Positions 25,857 through 35,419 of a stretch of DNA of 64,000 nucleotides are shown here, piece by piece. The DNA is from DAOVXM01 sp963746255. Its GTDB lineage: Bacteria > Chloroflexota > Anaerolineae > Anaerolineales > UBA4823. Position 1 is the first letter of the stretch. Every line of letters starts with the position of its first letter. The DNA lies in contig CAVVAJ010000009.1 of NCBI GenBank assembly GCA_963746255.1, positions 1,054,001-1,118,000 of the forward strand. The letters are read 5' to 3'. The translations under genes and the position numbers were made by a program. A model generated the notes under the pieces. The model made no database searches, was not told the DNA's origin, and saw only the letters and a program-made list of their open reading frames with translations.

Positions 25857-26408
25857 ATGGATTACAAGATCAACCAGGAAATCTCATTGATGGATGAAAT
25901 TGAGATACAGGCGCAAGTGCTCATTCCTGTGCTCAAGGCTGTCCGCGCGGAGCTTGGCAAGGAACGTGCCGACCGCCTCGTTATTGGCACGTTACGAGCG
26001 TGGTCGCGAGAGAGGTTTCAGAGGCTTGGCGCGCGAATTTCAGGGAGTCCCAAAGATAAGTTTGATGCCTTGTGGGCAATGAACGTGTCACGAATTCAGG
26101 CAAACGATCTGGAGATCGAAACCCTCAGGGAAGCGCCTGAAGTGCAAGAGTTCAATGTCACGCGCTGCCGATACGCCGAGTTCTTCCGGCAACTTGGCGA
26201 ACCCGATCTAGGCGTAGTTCTGCTCTGTGAAATTGACTTTCACGTGGCGGAAGTGGGCAGTCCCGAGGTGGAGCTTGTGCGTACGCAGACGATTATGGAA
26301 GGCGCAAGTTGCTGTGACTTTCGCATTCAAACAAGAGAAATCAGATCCCGAAATAGCGTGCCGTCCAACCCGTCGCGGCAACGGAGCGCTGAAAAGCCCG
26401 GCGGCTGA
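25857..26408 (+). CDS. ATC (2-amino-thiazoline-4-carboxylate) hydrolase-like protein
   Basis: 183 residues, start ATG at 25857 after GAGGAGGAG. The region about 95-155 carries the conserved core of the L-2-amino-thiazoline-4-carboxylic acid hydrolase domain family: NVTRCRYAEFFRQLGEPDLG, ELVRTQTIMEGASCCDFR, with the Cys residues typical of the family. No signal peptide, so cytoplasmic. The last ~15 codons run into the attC-like site at 26363 and the stop lies inside it. Position between two attC-like sites suggests a cassette gene. The true substrate of most family members is unknown. Confidence 0.75.
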   Translation: MDYKINQEISLMDEIEIQAQVLIPVLKAVRAELGKERADRLVIGTLRAWSRERFQRLGARISGSPKDKFDALWAMNVSRIQANDLEIETLREAPEVQEFNVTRCRYAEFFRQLGEPDLGVVLLCEIDFHVAEVGSPEVELVRTQTIMEGASCCDFRIQTREIRSRNSVPSNPSRQRSAEKPGG

Positions 26409-26425
26409 ACGACAAGCCGTTAGAC
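26363..26425 (+). other. attC-like recombination site (63 bp)
   Basis: Begins GTCCAAC (26363-26369) and ends GTTAGAC (26419-26425), complementary at 6 of 7 positions and fitting RYYYAAC / GTTRRRY. Inner arms CGTCG and CGAC can also pair, giving the folded hairpin expected of attC. Length is typical and the next gene starts 29 bases downstream. Confidence 0.6.
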
Positions 26426-26453
26426 AGATCTAATTTCAAGGAAAGGGAAGCTC

Positions 26454-26993
26454 TTGCCACCAATTGTAGTAAGTGTTGCGGTCATCAAGGACGATCAAGT
26501 CCTCCTGACAATGCGTGATGATTTCCACGTCTGGTGTTTACCAAGTGGCGGCGTTGAGTTCGGTGAGACAGTTGCCGATGCCGCTCTCCGTGAAACACGG
26601 GAGGAGACAGGGCTTGATGTTAAGCTGACTAGATTAGTCGGTGTCTATTCGCGCATCGGAGCTATTCCTGATATTCATGCTGTTCACTTCAATGCCGTCC
26701 CAATTGGTGGAGAATTGCGGACGCAGGTGGGAGAAACAGTTGAAGTGCAGTATTTTCCGGTGGATGATCTACCGGGTGAGATGATATTTGGGCATAAGCG
26801 TCGGATATTAGATTCGTTAGTTGTGTCAAATGAAGGCAAAGCAGTAGTTCATCGCTTTCGGAATTCTGAAAGCGGGCCAATATCCAGAGAGGAACTCTAT
26901 CGGCTTAGAGATGAATCGGGCATGAACCGGTCTGATTTTTATATGAGCTATCTTGCAGAAAGATGGATTGGAGACGAGGATTTCATCTTCTAA
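26454..26993 (+). CDS. NUDIX hydrolase
   Basis: 179 residues from TTG at 26454 with AAGGGAAG just upstream. The NUDIX box is complete: GGVEFGETVADAAL then RETREETGLD, the Mg-binding helix that hydrolyses nucleoside diphosphates linked to another group. An extra C-terminal segment (about 125-179) is helical and may define the substrate. It starts right after the 63-bp attC-like site and is followed 13 bases after its stop by GCCTAAC (27006-27012), so it fits an integron cassette. Confidence 0.9.
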   Translation: MPPIVVSVAVIKDDQVLLTMRDDFHVWCLPSGGVEFGETVADAALRETREETGLDVKLTRLVGVYSRIGAIPDIHAVHFNAVPIGGELRTQVGETVEVQYFPVDDLPGEMIFGHKRRILDSLVVSNEGKAVVHRFRNSESGPISREELYRLRDESGMNRSDFYMSYLAERWIGDEDFIF

Positions 26994-27005
26994 GTCAACA
27001 GATCT

Positions 27006-27030
27006 GCCTAACCATTCGCTGCAGCGGACC
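27006..27030 (+). other. Possible attC half-site at end of NUDIX cassette
   Basis: GCCTAAC followed by CATTCGCTGCAGCGGACC resembles the left half of many attC sites, but no matching right half is seen. The last codons of the substrate-binding protein gene (minus strand) lie in the same bases, so the match may be chance or the scar of a truncated site. Confidence 0.35.
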
Positions 27031-27988
27031 AGGGTATCGCGTAAGGCACGTAGCCGCTCGCCGCAATCAGCGCCTGGCCCTCGGGCGTAAGCAGCCACTC
27101 GCGCAGCTGGGAGGCAGGTTCATCTTCCGGAAAGCCAGCGCGGGTGACCAGATACACTTCAGTCGTATATGGGTATGTCTTCGCCTGGATGCTCGCGTAC
27201 TCGGGCTTCACCCCATCCACAGCAATTGGCTTGACCCGTTCCCCCTCCGGGGCCATGTACTCTTCGTAGAAATAAACGGAATACCCGAGGCCGGCTTCAT
27301 CGGTGCTGATGGCGTTAAAGGGTGCCATCATCGTCGGCAAGGTCAGGTCAGGTGCGTCGATCATCAGCAGCCCTTTCATGACCAGGTTGTGCATCAATTC
27401 CTGGCTGCCGGAAGTATCATTACGCTGGTAGGGATGGATCTCACGATCCTCCCAACCGACCTCTTCCCAATTCAGCAGGTCGCCAGTATAGATCGCCCGG
27501 AGCTGGTCGGAGGTCAGGCCGCTGACCGGGTTGTACTTCATTGACGATAAAAACAAATGCATCCAACGCGACCGGTGTGACATTATAGACAACGCTCTTG
27601 CCGGAGGCATACAACAATTCGTCCTGAGAGGGCGCCCGGGCAACAAAGATGAGGTCGGCTGCGCCGTCGGCCAGGTTGAGGTAGGATTGGTGGGTCCCGC
27701 TGACCATAAATCCAGGGAACTCGCCAGTATAACCCTCCAAGACAGGCATGAAACTCCGGTCGCCGCCGATCCATTCCACCCATTCGCAGTCGACTTCAAG
27801 GAAATGACAGACGATTGAAGCGCTGATCGCTTCTGCCGAAGTCGAACTGTCTAAGCGGGGGAAGTTACCGGCTGTGATCGACGGCTGGGGTACCCCTGTA
27901 CCCAGCGGAGGCTGTTCAGACGTGCTGCATCCTAAGACAGTACTCAGGCCGGAACTAGGATGATGGCGAGGCAAAAAGGATGTTTCAT
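27008..27988 (-). pseudogene. Phosphate-type ABC transporter substrate-binding lipoprotein, two frameshifts
   Basis: The start is ATG at 27988 (MKHPFCLAIILV) after AGGAAAGGTG. The frame then shifts near 27946-27952 into LSTVLGCSTS, which together form a lipoprotein signal with lipobox VLGC. The periplasmic-binding fold follows (FPGFMVSGTHQSYLNLADGA; DLIFVARAPSQDE; DAFVFIVNEV), shifts again near 27535, and continues NPVSGLTSDQLRAIYTGD, HPYQRNDTSGSQE to GYVPYAIPW. This is the PstS-like family. No permease or ATPase genes are next to it. Two separate indels in one gene favour decay, although sequence error is possible. Confidence 0.78.
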
Positions 27989-28181
27989 TGCTTCACCTTT
28001 CCTATGAGTGTGTTTGGTGGTGCTTTGTCACCGACATCGCAATGCTTTACGATGGCTGAGTATGCCGAAATCGGAGTATTGGGTCAGGTGTGAGCCACCC
28101 TCTCCAATACTCCTACTCGCCGTTGGGTTTTAAAGTCGAAAAGGTTGTCCATCTGTGGCGCGGCACGGACACGTCCGGTTC

Positions 28182-28859
28182 TTACGCCGCCGCACTCGCC
28201 GCCGCTGCACTTGTGTTGCTGCGCAACATGACGATCCCAAGCCAAATGAACCACACGATCTGACCCAGCGCAAAAATGTAAATAAATATCTCGGCGAGAG
28301 CCGGGACAACCGAGATGATGCCCGCCACACCGACCGCTACGCCAAGGTAGTTCAGTATCTTGGGAAGCTCTCCTGCTCGCAATGCTGCCCAACTTAGCAG
28401 AAGAATCCATATGCCGCCTAAAATCTCGTTACCGCCGGCTAATCCTTCTATCACAGAGTCAATCGCCAACCAGACCGTAGCAGCTTGAGCCGGATCTTTA
28501 CCAAAGAGATTGACGACATTTTCCATGCCAGAGTTATTTATCATGCCACTAATAATGATCACACAGCCCCAGAATATCCCGAAGACGGTCGCTGTCTGCA
28601 CTAATGCTGGGGAGCCGGCCTTCAACCGTTCGTAGAGTGCTAGCGCCAGGACAACCATAAAGATGCCCCATACCACATAGACAATTAGGTGCATTATGTA
28701 CAAGAAGGCAAGGTTGTCCGCCATTAAAGCTACCTTCTGGATAGGATCGGCAACACCAGAAACGTCCACTACGGTGAGAAAACCAATCATACCCACTATG
28801 TATGCTGCTGCCATGTAAAGTGCGGCAATGCCGCCCATCTTCTGAAAATTATTCATCAT
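28182..28859 (-). CDS. DUF4386-type membrane protein
   Basis: 225 residues, start ATG at 28859 with AGGAGATAA upstream. About six hydrophobic segments (roughly 10-30, 50-75, 85-105, 140-160, 170-190, 195-213) and the pattern GGIAALYMAAAYIVGMIGFL at the N-terminus match the DUF4386 family of integral membrane proteins. The tail is Ala-rich (NTSAAAASAAA). Function of the family is unknown and the neighbours give no clue. Confidence 0.75.
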   Translation of the reverse strand: MMNNFQKMGGIAALYMAAAYIVGMIGFLTVVDVSGVADPIQKVALMADNLAFLYIMHLIVYVVWGIFMVVLALALYERLKAGSPALVQTATVFGIFWGCVIIISGMINNSGMENVVNLFGKDPAQAATVWLAIDSVIEGLAGGNEILGGIWILLLSWAALRAGELPKILNYLGVAVGVAGIISVVPALAEIFIYIFALGQIVWFIWLGIVMLRSNTSAAAASAAA

Positions 28860-29053
28860 TTATCTCCTTCGATGTATGGTTCCCACCTCACACTGCCATG
28901 TCTGCTGAGAACGCCGAGAAATCCACAAAACCTCAGCGCACGCTATGCCCTTGACGATGAAAAAGCGGGTTCTTCTTGGGGTAATAGTCCAACTTGCTAT
29001 CCGTGCACATCACCTCCTTTCTCAGCACGTAGGCAACGAAATTCGACATCAAA

Positions 29054-30314
29054 TTATCGCGCGGCAATCCTGCCCAGCGCCTCACCAAACCTGTGGATTT
29101 CATCTATGGTGTTGTAGTGCACCGGTCCGACCCGCACCATGCCGCCGCTCTGCTCGAGACCCAGGCGCTCGGTAACGGCTAAAGCATAGTAGTTGCCGTC
29201 CCAGACATAAATACCGGCCTGGTCAAGCGCCGCGGCGACCTGGCGGGGCGTGTGCCCCTGCAGGGTAAACGACACTGTCGGTACGCGCTGTTCCAACACC
29301 CGCCGGTCGGTTATCCCATACACTTTGACCCCCGGCGTCTCCTCCAACACATCCAGCAAGGCGCGGTTCAATTCGAATTCGTAAGCCCGTACGGCGCTGA
29401 GTGCCTGTTTGAGCTTGAGGGCGCGATCTTGATACCTGGCGTGGTACTTCTCGGCGTAGTGCTCGCCATAAGTCTCTCCCAGCCAGGCCAGGTATTCCAG
29501 TGCACCGAGCACGCCGGCGTAGCCTTCGAAGTTGCCGGTACCGGTCTCGAATTTACCCGGTGGATCGGCGGGGGCGGGGCGCAGCCGGTACGCGGTGAGC
29601 TCATCGAGCAGATCGTAGCGTCCATACAGCAAACCGACATGCGGGCCGAAAAACTTGTAGGCCGAACAAACCAAGAAATCGCAGCCTAACCCCTGGACAT
29701 CGATCGGACCGTGCGGAGCGTACTGGACCGCATCGATATAGATGAGCGCTCCGACGCGATGGGCCATTTGGGTAATTTTTTCTACGGGATTGATCGTACC
29801 CAAAGCATTTGAAGCATAGCCCACGGCAACCAGACGCGGGCGCTCTGCTAAAGCGTCATACAGATCATCCATATCAAGGGTGCCATCTTCAGGATGGAAA
29901 TCGACCCAGCGAACCACGCAGCCGCGGTCTTCGGCCACCAACACCCACGGCTGGATGTTGGCATCGTGATCCAGACGGGTGACGACAATCGTGTCGCCCG
30001 GGTTCAACCAGCGCGCTAAGGAACGGGACAGGTTGAAGGTCAGCGAGGTCATATTTGGACCGAAGACGATCTCTTCGGGGCGTGCCGCGCCCAGAAAGTC
30101 GGCCGCGGCGGCGCGCGCCTGATCGATGAGTTCCGTCGGAAGCCCGGCTGGTGGCGAAAGCACCAGCATGATTGGCATTGGTTTCCAGCAGGTAAGATTG
30201 AATGCGCGCCAGGCTCCCCTGCGCGATCTGGGTGCCAGCCGGGTTATCAAGGAAAACCACGGGGGTATCCAAGGCTGGGAATTTGGCGCGGATGCGGGTG
30301 ATATCAAGGCTCAT
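29054..30314 (-). CDS. Cysteine desulfurase-like class V aminotransferase, disrupted by a 1-base frameshift
   Basis: The start is ATG at 30314 (MSLDITRIRAKFPAL) after GGAGGT. The first frame covers FLDNPAGTQIAQGSLARI and NANHAGAFATSRASD; at 30133-30134 an extra base shifts the frame, after which ELIDQARAAAADFLGA and the rest continue to 29054. The PLP Lys is in CSAYKFFGPHVGLLYG, with the Asp in IYIDAVQYAPHG. This is the cysteine desulfurase-like subfamily of about 410 residues, related to SufS/IscS but usually of unproven substrate. All catalytic elements are present, so an error in the sequence is as likely as a real mutation. Confidence 0.85.
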
Positions 30315-30446
30315 ATGTACCTCCAGGATGTTTGGTCAGCTTCGCTTGCGCTCTCAATTATATATCTTTCTGCCATACTTGAAGGCGTGGGGTGCAGATT
30401 GCTAAGCCACATTCACGATTGTAAGTCATGGGGTACAATTCTCCGC

Positions 30447-31052
30447 ATGCCTAAACCTACCCTGTGGTTATTGATAACGATCAGTGCCATCCTACTCGTA
30501 ACCGTTCTCGCGCCGCTGGAGGATACGCTCGGCGCAGGGGCGCGGATTGTGTACCTGCACGGTGCCTGGGTGTGGGTGGCGATACTGCTTTTCAGTGCGG
30601 CAGCTCTCATTGGTCTGGTCGGTTTGCTCACCAGAAAAACTATTACCCATGAATGGTCGCGCGCCCTCGGGCATACTGCGCTGCTGTTTTGGATTGTTTT
30701 CCTGCTTATGTCGCTGTATGTTATGCAGGTCAATTGGAACGGGATCTTCTGGGCGGAACCACGCTTTCGCATCCCGCTCAACCTGGCCGTCATCGCGCTG
30801 CTGCTGCAAATTGGGTTGACATTCTTCCCGCTATTCTGGACATCCATCGGCAATATCGCTTATGCGGTCGCGCTGATATACAGCTTGAGGTCGATCGAAG
30901 CCATCCTGCACCCGGTATCACCGGTGCTCTCATCCGATGCTAGCGGAATTCAATTGTTCTTCATCGCCTTGCTCATCATCCTGGCATTTTTCGGATTCCA
31001 AATTGCGCATGGTTTACGCTCCTGGGAGCACGACCGCGGCGCCAAATCTTAG
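30447..31052 (+). CDS. Hypothetical polytopic membrane protein, CcmC/CcsA-like (paralogue 1)
   Basis: 201 residues with about six membrane segments. The stretch ARIVYLHGAWVWVAILLF resembles the start of CcmC/CcsA haem-handling proteins (RIxYxHVPxAW), and a later NWNGIFWAEPR has the spacing of their WWxWD region but lacks its exact residues, so the relation is a suggestion only. The start ATG at 30447 lies eight bases after a TACAAT box, implying a leaderless transcript. It is followed 10 bases later by a close paralogue. Confidence 0.6.
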   Translation: MPKPTLWLLITISAILLVTVLAPLEDTLGAGARIVYLHGAWVWVAILLFSAAALIGLVGLLTRKTITHEWSRALGHTALLFWIVFLLMSLYVMQVNWNGIFWAEPRFRIPLNLAVIALLLQIGLTFFPLFWTSIGNIAYAVALIYSLRSIEAILHPVSPVLSSDASGIQLFFIALLIILAFFGFQIAHGLRSWEHDRGAKS

Positions 31053-31062
31053 GCGGAATAAA

Positions 31063-31680
31063 TTGAAAAAACTGTACCAATCCCCTTTATTGTTATTCAG
31101 TATCTTACTGCTGGCCATCATCCTGGTTACTGCCAGCGGACCCGCGGAGAAAGTGTTAGGCGCCAACGTGCGGATTGTTTATTTGCACGGCGCTTGGGTA
31201 TGGGCCGCGCTGTTCGGTTTTGCGGCAGCCGCACTGGTTGGATCGCTGGGCTTAATTCTGCGCAGGAACAATCTTCAGCTTTGGTCACGCGCCCTCGGCC
31301 GGACCGGGTTAACCTTCTGGATCACATACCTGCCACTCTCGATGTGGGCGATGCAAACCAACTGGAACGGGCTGTTCCTGGCTGAGCCGCGCTGGCGATT
31401 TGCCATGATTTTCGCGGCTGGGGGCCTGATCCTGCAGGTAGGAGTTTCCCTGATCGAGAGCCCTGCCGGTGCCTCCATCGCGAATATTGCCTACTTCCTG
31501 GCGCTAATTTTCGCCCTGGCCAATACTGAAAATGTCATGCACCCACCTTCACCAATACTCAACTCCGATGCCCCACGCATCCAGACTTTCTTTGTGCTGC
31601 TGCTGATCCTGATCCTCCTGGCCGGCAGCCAAATCACCCGCTGGTGGTACAAGCGGGATGTCGACCAAGCCCAGGCATGA
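31063..31680 (+). CDS. Hypothetical polytopic membrane protein, CcmC/CcsA-like (paralogue 2)
   Basis: 205 residues, start TTG at 31063 after GGCGGAA. It aligns along its length with the preceding gene: VRIVYLHGAWVWAALFGF, WSRALGRTGLTFW, MQTNWNGLFLAEPRWR and a shared HPxSPxLxSDAxxIQ(T/L)FF near the end. Tandem duplication is clear. The two products may form a heterodimer. The stop overlaps the MFS gene start (ATGA). Confidence 0.62.
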   Translation: MKKLYQSPLLLFSILLLAIILVTASGPAEKVLGANVRIVYLHGAWVWAALFGFAAAALVGSLGLILRRNNLQLWSRALGRTGLTFWITYLPLSMWAMQTNWNGLFLAEPRWRFAMIFAAGGLILQVGVSLIESPAGASIANIAYFLALIFALANTENVMHPPSPILNSDAPRIQTFFVLLLILILLAGSQITRWWYKRDVDQAQA

Positions 31681-32882
31681 CCGCGCCTCACGCCCAAGCT
31701 GAGAACGAGCCAACCGTGTCCTTCATTGGACAGGCGCTGGTATTTGCGGCAATACGCCTGGTGCTCAACACTGCGCACAGGATGGTTTATCCCTTCCTGG
31801 CGGTCTTCAGCCGGGGATTAGGGGTCAGCCTGGCGACTTTCTCCTTAGCCATGACCGCACGCGGTGTAATTGGTGCTTTTGGGCCATTTCTGGCCATCGT
31901 CGCCGACCGCCGCGGGCGTAAGACGGGGATGCTCAGCGGGCTAGGGATCTTTATTGCCGGAACTGCACTGGTTGTATTTTGGCCGACATTCCCTGTGTTC
32001 CTGCTTGCGCTAGCACTAACCATGCTCGGGAAATTCGTCTTTGACCCCTCCATGCAGGCATACCTTGGTGATCGCGTGCCTTACCAGCAGCGCGGGCGAA
32101 CGATTGCGGTAACAGAATTCGGCTGGTCGCTCAGCTTTATCATCGGCATACCAGCTATGGGGTTCCTAATCGCCTCACAAGGCTGGATTGCTCCTTACCC
32201 ATTACTGCTGAGCTTAGGGACGCTTTCCTTTTTGGTGTTGACATGGCTGCTGCCAGGTGATGGAAAAGCCGTAGAGCAGCGCCCCCCATTGCTGAGAAAT
32301 CTGAAGGCGGTATTAACATATTCACCCGCCTTAGCCGGTTTAGCCATCGGGTTATTGACCAGCGCGGGGAATGAAATCATCAACCTGGTGTTCGGGATTT
32401 GGTTAGAAGATTCGTTCGGCCTGCAAATCGCCGCCCTGGGAGCAGCTTCAGCGGTGATCGGCTTTTCCGAGCTGACTGGCGAAGGTGTTTCGGCGGCAGT
32501 GACCGATCGCTTGGGTAAGCCGCGGGCGGTCGGTTTGGGGATCCTTGCGAACAGTATCGCAGCACTGATGCTGCCTACCCTGGGGACAACACTACTAGGC
32601 GCCGTTATCGCACTGTTTTTCTTTTATTTGACCTTTGAATTCACTCTCGTGAGCGCCATCCCGATGATGACAGAAATCATGCCATCCGCACGAGCCACCG
32701 TAATGGCTGCCAATATCTCCTTTTTATCGATCGGCCGCGCACTTGGGGCCGCGCTTGCGGGCCAATTGTATGTACATGGACTGCTTGTAAACGGTGTGGT
32801 GGTGATTATCCTAAACATATTCGCCCTCTTTGCCCTGTCCCAACTGCGAAAAAGCATGGCCAGAAATAAACAGTTCGTCTGA
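31677..32882 (+). CDS. MFS transporter
   Basis: 401 residues from ATG at 31677, overlapping the previous stop. Twelve hydrophobic segments can be counted; the loop between helices 2 and 3 has ADRRGRKTGM, the MFS A-motif, and the matching loop in the second half has TDRLGKPRA. Family level only: it may export a drug-like or metabolic compound. Co-transcription with the two membrane paralogues is likely from the overlap. Confidence 0.88.
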   Translation: MTAPHAQAENEPTVSFIGQALVFAAIRLVLNTAHRMVYPFLAVFSRGLGVSLATFSLAMTARGVIGAFGPFLAIVADRRGRKTGMLSGLGIFIAGTALVVFWPTFPVFLLALALTMLGKFVFDPSMQAYLGDRVPYQQRGRTIAVTEFGWSLSFIIGIPAMGFLIASQGWIAPYPLLLSLGTLSFLVLTWLLPGDGKAVEQRPPLLRNLKAVLTYSPALAGLAIGLLTSAGNEIINLVFGIWLEDSFGLQIAALGAASAVIGFSELTGEGVSAAVTDRLGKPRAVGLGILANSIAALMLPTLGTTLLGAVIALFFFYLTFEFTLVSAIPMMTEIMPSARATVMAANISFLSIGRALGAALAGQLYVHGLLVNGVVVIILNIFALFALSQLRKSMARNKQFV

Positions 32883-32943
32883 CCACGCCGCCATAACCCA
32901 AATGTTTGGTCATCCGGTATAATCAGTTCTGCTATGGGATACC

Positions 32944-33738
32944 TTGAAACAAAAACCAGCCCTGCTTATTATGGGCATCGCAGTTGTTCTGGGGGCATTT
33001 TGCCTTACCATCCTCGACACATCGGCTGCGCCCTTAGCCCAGCTCACGCCATTCCCCACCCCGACCCCTGGCCCGGACGGGCGCATCATCTATATTGTTA
33101 AACCAAATGACACGATTTTGAGGATCTCCTTGATCGCTGGGGTAACGATAGACGAATTACGAGGTCTCAATAACCTGACTGATGATGTCATTGTCCCCGG
33201 GCAAGAACTGCTCCTGGGACTGGGTGGCCCAAGTGCGATAACCCCAACTCCCGGCCCCAGCCCTACACCGACACAAGCCATTCCTACCGCTTCACCCGAA
33301 CCAGGGTTGGCGATCCTGTGCGTCCTGGTATATGATGACGCCAATGGTGACGCGATCCGCCAAGAGGAAGAGCCTTCTATCCCTCAGAGCGCGATCAGTG
33401 TAAATGATCGCTTGGGTGTAATCTCCCTAACCGCAACAACTGTCAGTGGTCTAGACCCGCATTGCTTCAGCGATTTGCCGGAGGGAGAATACAACATTAC
33501 CGTAGCTATTCCGGAAGGATACAACTCGACAACAATATCCAGCTATGTGTTGAAAATCCAAGCGGGTGACGAGACATACCTGGATTTTGGCGCCCAAGCC
33601 AATTCAGAAACCCAGGCCGAGGCACCCATCTCGACTGAAGAGGGACGCTCGCCTTTATTAGGAATTATCGGGGGAATTTTCTTAGTGGCAGGGGCTGCCC
33701 TGGCAGTTTTTGCAGGCCGGTTTTTCAAAAGCAAATAG
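32944..33738 (+). CDS. LysM-domain protein with C-terminal membrane anchor
   Basis: 264 residues from TTG at 32944; TATAAT at 32918-32923 lies just upstream. Signal-like hydrophobic segment (about 7-25), Pro/Thr linker, LysM domain (YIVKPNDTILRISLIAGV.. VIVPGQELLLG, about 50-95), a second Thr/Pro linker, an SdrD-B-like beta domain (VLVYDDANGDAIRQEEEPSI, about 130-220) and a C-terminal helix ending in FFKSK (about 240-260). Such proteins bind peptidoglycan or related glycans and sit on the outer face of the membrane. Confidence 0.83.
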   Translation: MKQKPALLIMGIAVVLGAFCLTILDTSAAPLAQLTPFPTPTPGPDGRIIYIVKPNDTILRISLIAGVTIDELRGLNNLTDDVIVPGQELLLGLGGPSAITPTPGPSPTPTQAIPTASPEPGLAILCVLVYDDANGDAIRQEEEPSIPQSAISVNDRLGVISLTATTVSGLDPHCFSDLPEGEYNITVAIPEGYNSTTISSYVLKIQAGDETYLDFGAQANSETQAEAPISTEEGRSPLLGIIGGIFLVAGAALAVFAGRFFKSK

Positions 33739-33749
33739 CAATCACATTT

Positions 33750-34148
33750 TCACGCTTTGGCAGCGACCCGCTTCATGAAACGGGCCTCATCAATCACCAC
33801 CCGGGTATGGTTTCCTTTCCCAATCAGCTCATATTTATCCCGGGCTTCGATGCTAAGCTGGACCTGCAAGCCTTCCACATGGCTTACCCGAGCTCGTACC
33901 GAGACCATGCCCCCAACCGGCGTAGGTGCCAAGTGGCGGACATCAACATGGACTCCAACGCTGGCGTATCCGTCCGGTAAGTACTCAGCAATTAAATCGC
34001 GGCAGGTGCGCTCCATATAAGTGATCATCCAAGGAGTTGCCAAGACCCGCTGCGATCCACTCCCGATATGTATTGCGGAATGCTCCTCGATAACCTGGTA
34101 TTCTTTTTCGATTTCCAATCCAACTTGGATTAATGAATTTAGATCCAT
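33750..34148 (-). CDS. Hotdog-fold thioesterase (FlK-like)
   Basis: 132 residues from ATG at 34148 (MDLNSL); GGAGCGGAT upstream supports this over an in-frame ATG six codons earlier. The sequence matches the fluoroacetyl-CoA thioesterase-like family: TPWMITYMERTCRDLI with the Glu, SVGVHVDVRHLAPTPVG with the His, and the later GKGNHTRVVID. These hydrolyse acyl-CoA thioesters. It faces the LysM gene tail to tail and follows the glycosyltransferase gene on the same strand. Confidence 0.85.
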   Translation of the reverse strand: MDLNSLIQVGLEIEKEYQVIEEHSAIHIGSGSQRVLATPWMITYMERTCRDLIAEYLPDGYASVGVHVDVRHLAPTPVGGMVSVRARVSHVEGLQVQLSIEARDKYELIGKGNHTRVVIDEARFMKRVAAKA

Positions 34149-34214
34149 ATCCGCTCCAAAGCCCAACCGGCAACCTGATTGATTGTCCGCTCAATTCATT
34201 TACTTACATGAAAG

Positions 34215-35243
34215 CTAAGCCACTCCCCACCAATCTTTGCCTTCCACGAACCCCATATCATTTAATCTCGTGCGGATCAATTTGCGCGCCCCGCGGGCAC
34301 CTACCGCCGCTAAGATTGCTGCTTGGGAATACTGGCCCCATATTTGGGGGAGCTCTTCGGGATCGACAACCGGCAGTCCCCGCCTGGTCCGGCCGATTTT
34401 TTTGGGATCAATATCGACAAAGGCTGCCAAAGGAACGCTCTCCCGCAACAGGTGTTTGCTAAGCCTGCGCCCGATCATGCCCGCCCCCCATATTATCACC
34501 GCGTCACAACCCACCAGCGGTCCTTCAGCCAGATAATGTGCTTTCGCACGCAGGAAATTTTCCAATGAGTAGCGGCTATCGGTGCGTGTGATCCTGTCGT
34601 CATGATCCCGCCAATCCAACAAGACCTGGGGGATTTTCGCAAAATGGGCTCCTTCCAGGTATAACCGCAGCCATAAATCGTAATCCTCGGCCCAACCATA
34701 CTCCTGGTAGCCACCAATTTGATCAAGCCACTTTTTACGGAGCATAGCACTTGGATGAGGGATGGGGCTTTCCACAAACATTTCGCGGCGGATGTCTTCA
34801 TCGCTTAACAAAGAATTCAGCCATTCGATATATATCCGGTACCCCGCCCGCAGCTCTGCGGTTGGAAAGCCCTGCACCAGGCAGCTTACAACGGCAATTT
34901 GTGCATTAGCTTCCAGGTAAGCTGCTTGGAGAGATAGGCGATCGGGGTGGGAGCAGTCATCAGCATCCATACGAGCGATATATTCTGCGCGGCAAAATGC
35001 CAGTCCGGTGTTCAAGGATGATACGATCCCCAAATGAGGCCGGTCAACCACCCGGATCCGTTTATCGGCTTCTGCCCAAGCCGCCAGAAATTCACCTGTT
35101 CTATCGGTCGAACCATCATTGACAGCGATGACTTCAAAATCAATCAGCGTCTGGTCAACGAGGCTTTGTATGGCCCCATGTATGGTTTCGGCCGCGTTAT
35201 AGCACGGCATCAATACGGAGACTCTTGGCACCATTCCCAGCAT
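34215..35243 (-). CDS. Family 2 glycosyltransferase with C-terminal Rossmann-like domain
   Basis: 342 residues. GT-A fold at the N-terminus (VSVLMPCYNAAETI, VNDGSTDRT, and the metal-binding ARMDADDCSHP); the second half keeps WAEDYDLWLRL. After about residue 245 an added domain begins VIIWGAGMIGRRLSKHLL, a nucleotide-binding Rossmann motif also seen as a C-terminal module in some polysaccharide-synthesis enzymes. It transfers a sugar from a nucleotide donor to an envelope polymer or lipid; acceptor unknown. No polysaccharide cluster surrounds it. Confidence 0.87.
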   Translation of the reverse strand: MLGMVPRVSVLMPCYNAAETIHGAIQSLVDQTLIDFEVIAVNDGSTDRTGEFLAAWAEADKRIRVVDRPHLGIVSSLNTGLAFCRAEYIARMDADDCSHPDRLSLQAAYLEANAQIAVVSCLVQGFPTAELRAGYRIYIEWLNSLLSDEDIRREMFVESPIPHPSAMLRKKWLDQIGGYQEYGWAEDYDLWLRLYLEGAHFAKIPQVLLDWRDHDDRITRTDSRYSLENFLRAKAHYLAEGPLVGCDAVIIWGAGMIGRRLSKHLLRESVPLAAFVDIDPKKIGRTRRGLPVVDPEELPQIWGQYSQAAILAAVGARGARKLIRTRLNDMGFVEGKDWWGVA

Positions 35244-35419
35244 GCTGAGATTGTAACCGAATCAATTTAATTCAGACTTGGATGATGTTGTTTTTATAAT
35301 GGTGCGAAATGGAAGCGAGCAGATGCAAAGTAGTCTGCAATAAAATCGAATCTACACAAGCAGATCGGCTTGTCCTTGTTATACTTAGAGTTAACCATGC
35401 GAATTTTAGGAGGAATATT

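Noticed and set aside
30126..30446. N-terminal extension of the first CcmC-like protein
   Set aside because: Overlaps the aminotransferase gene antisense and has no similarity; a promoter and ATG at 30447 explain the real start.
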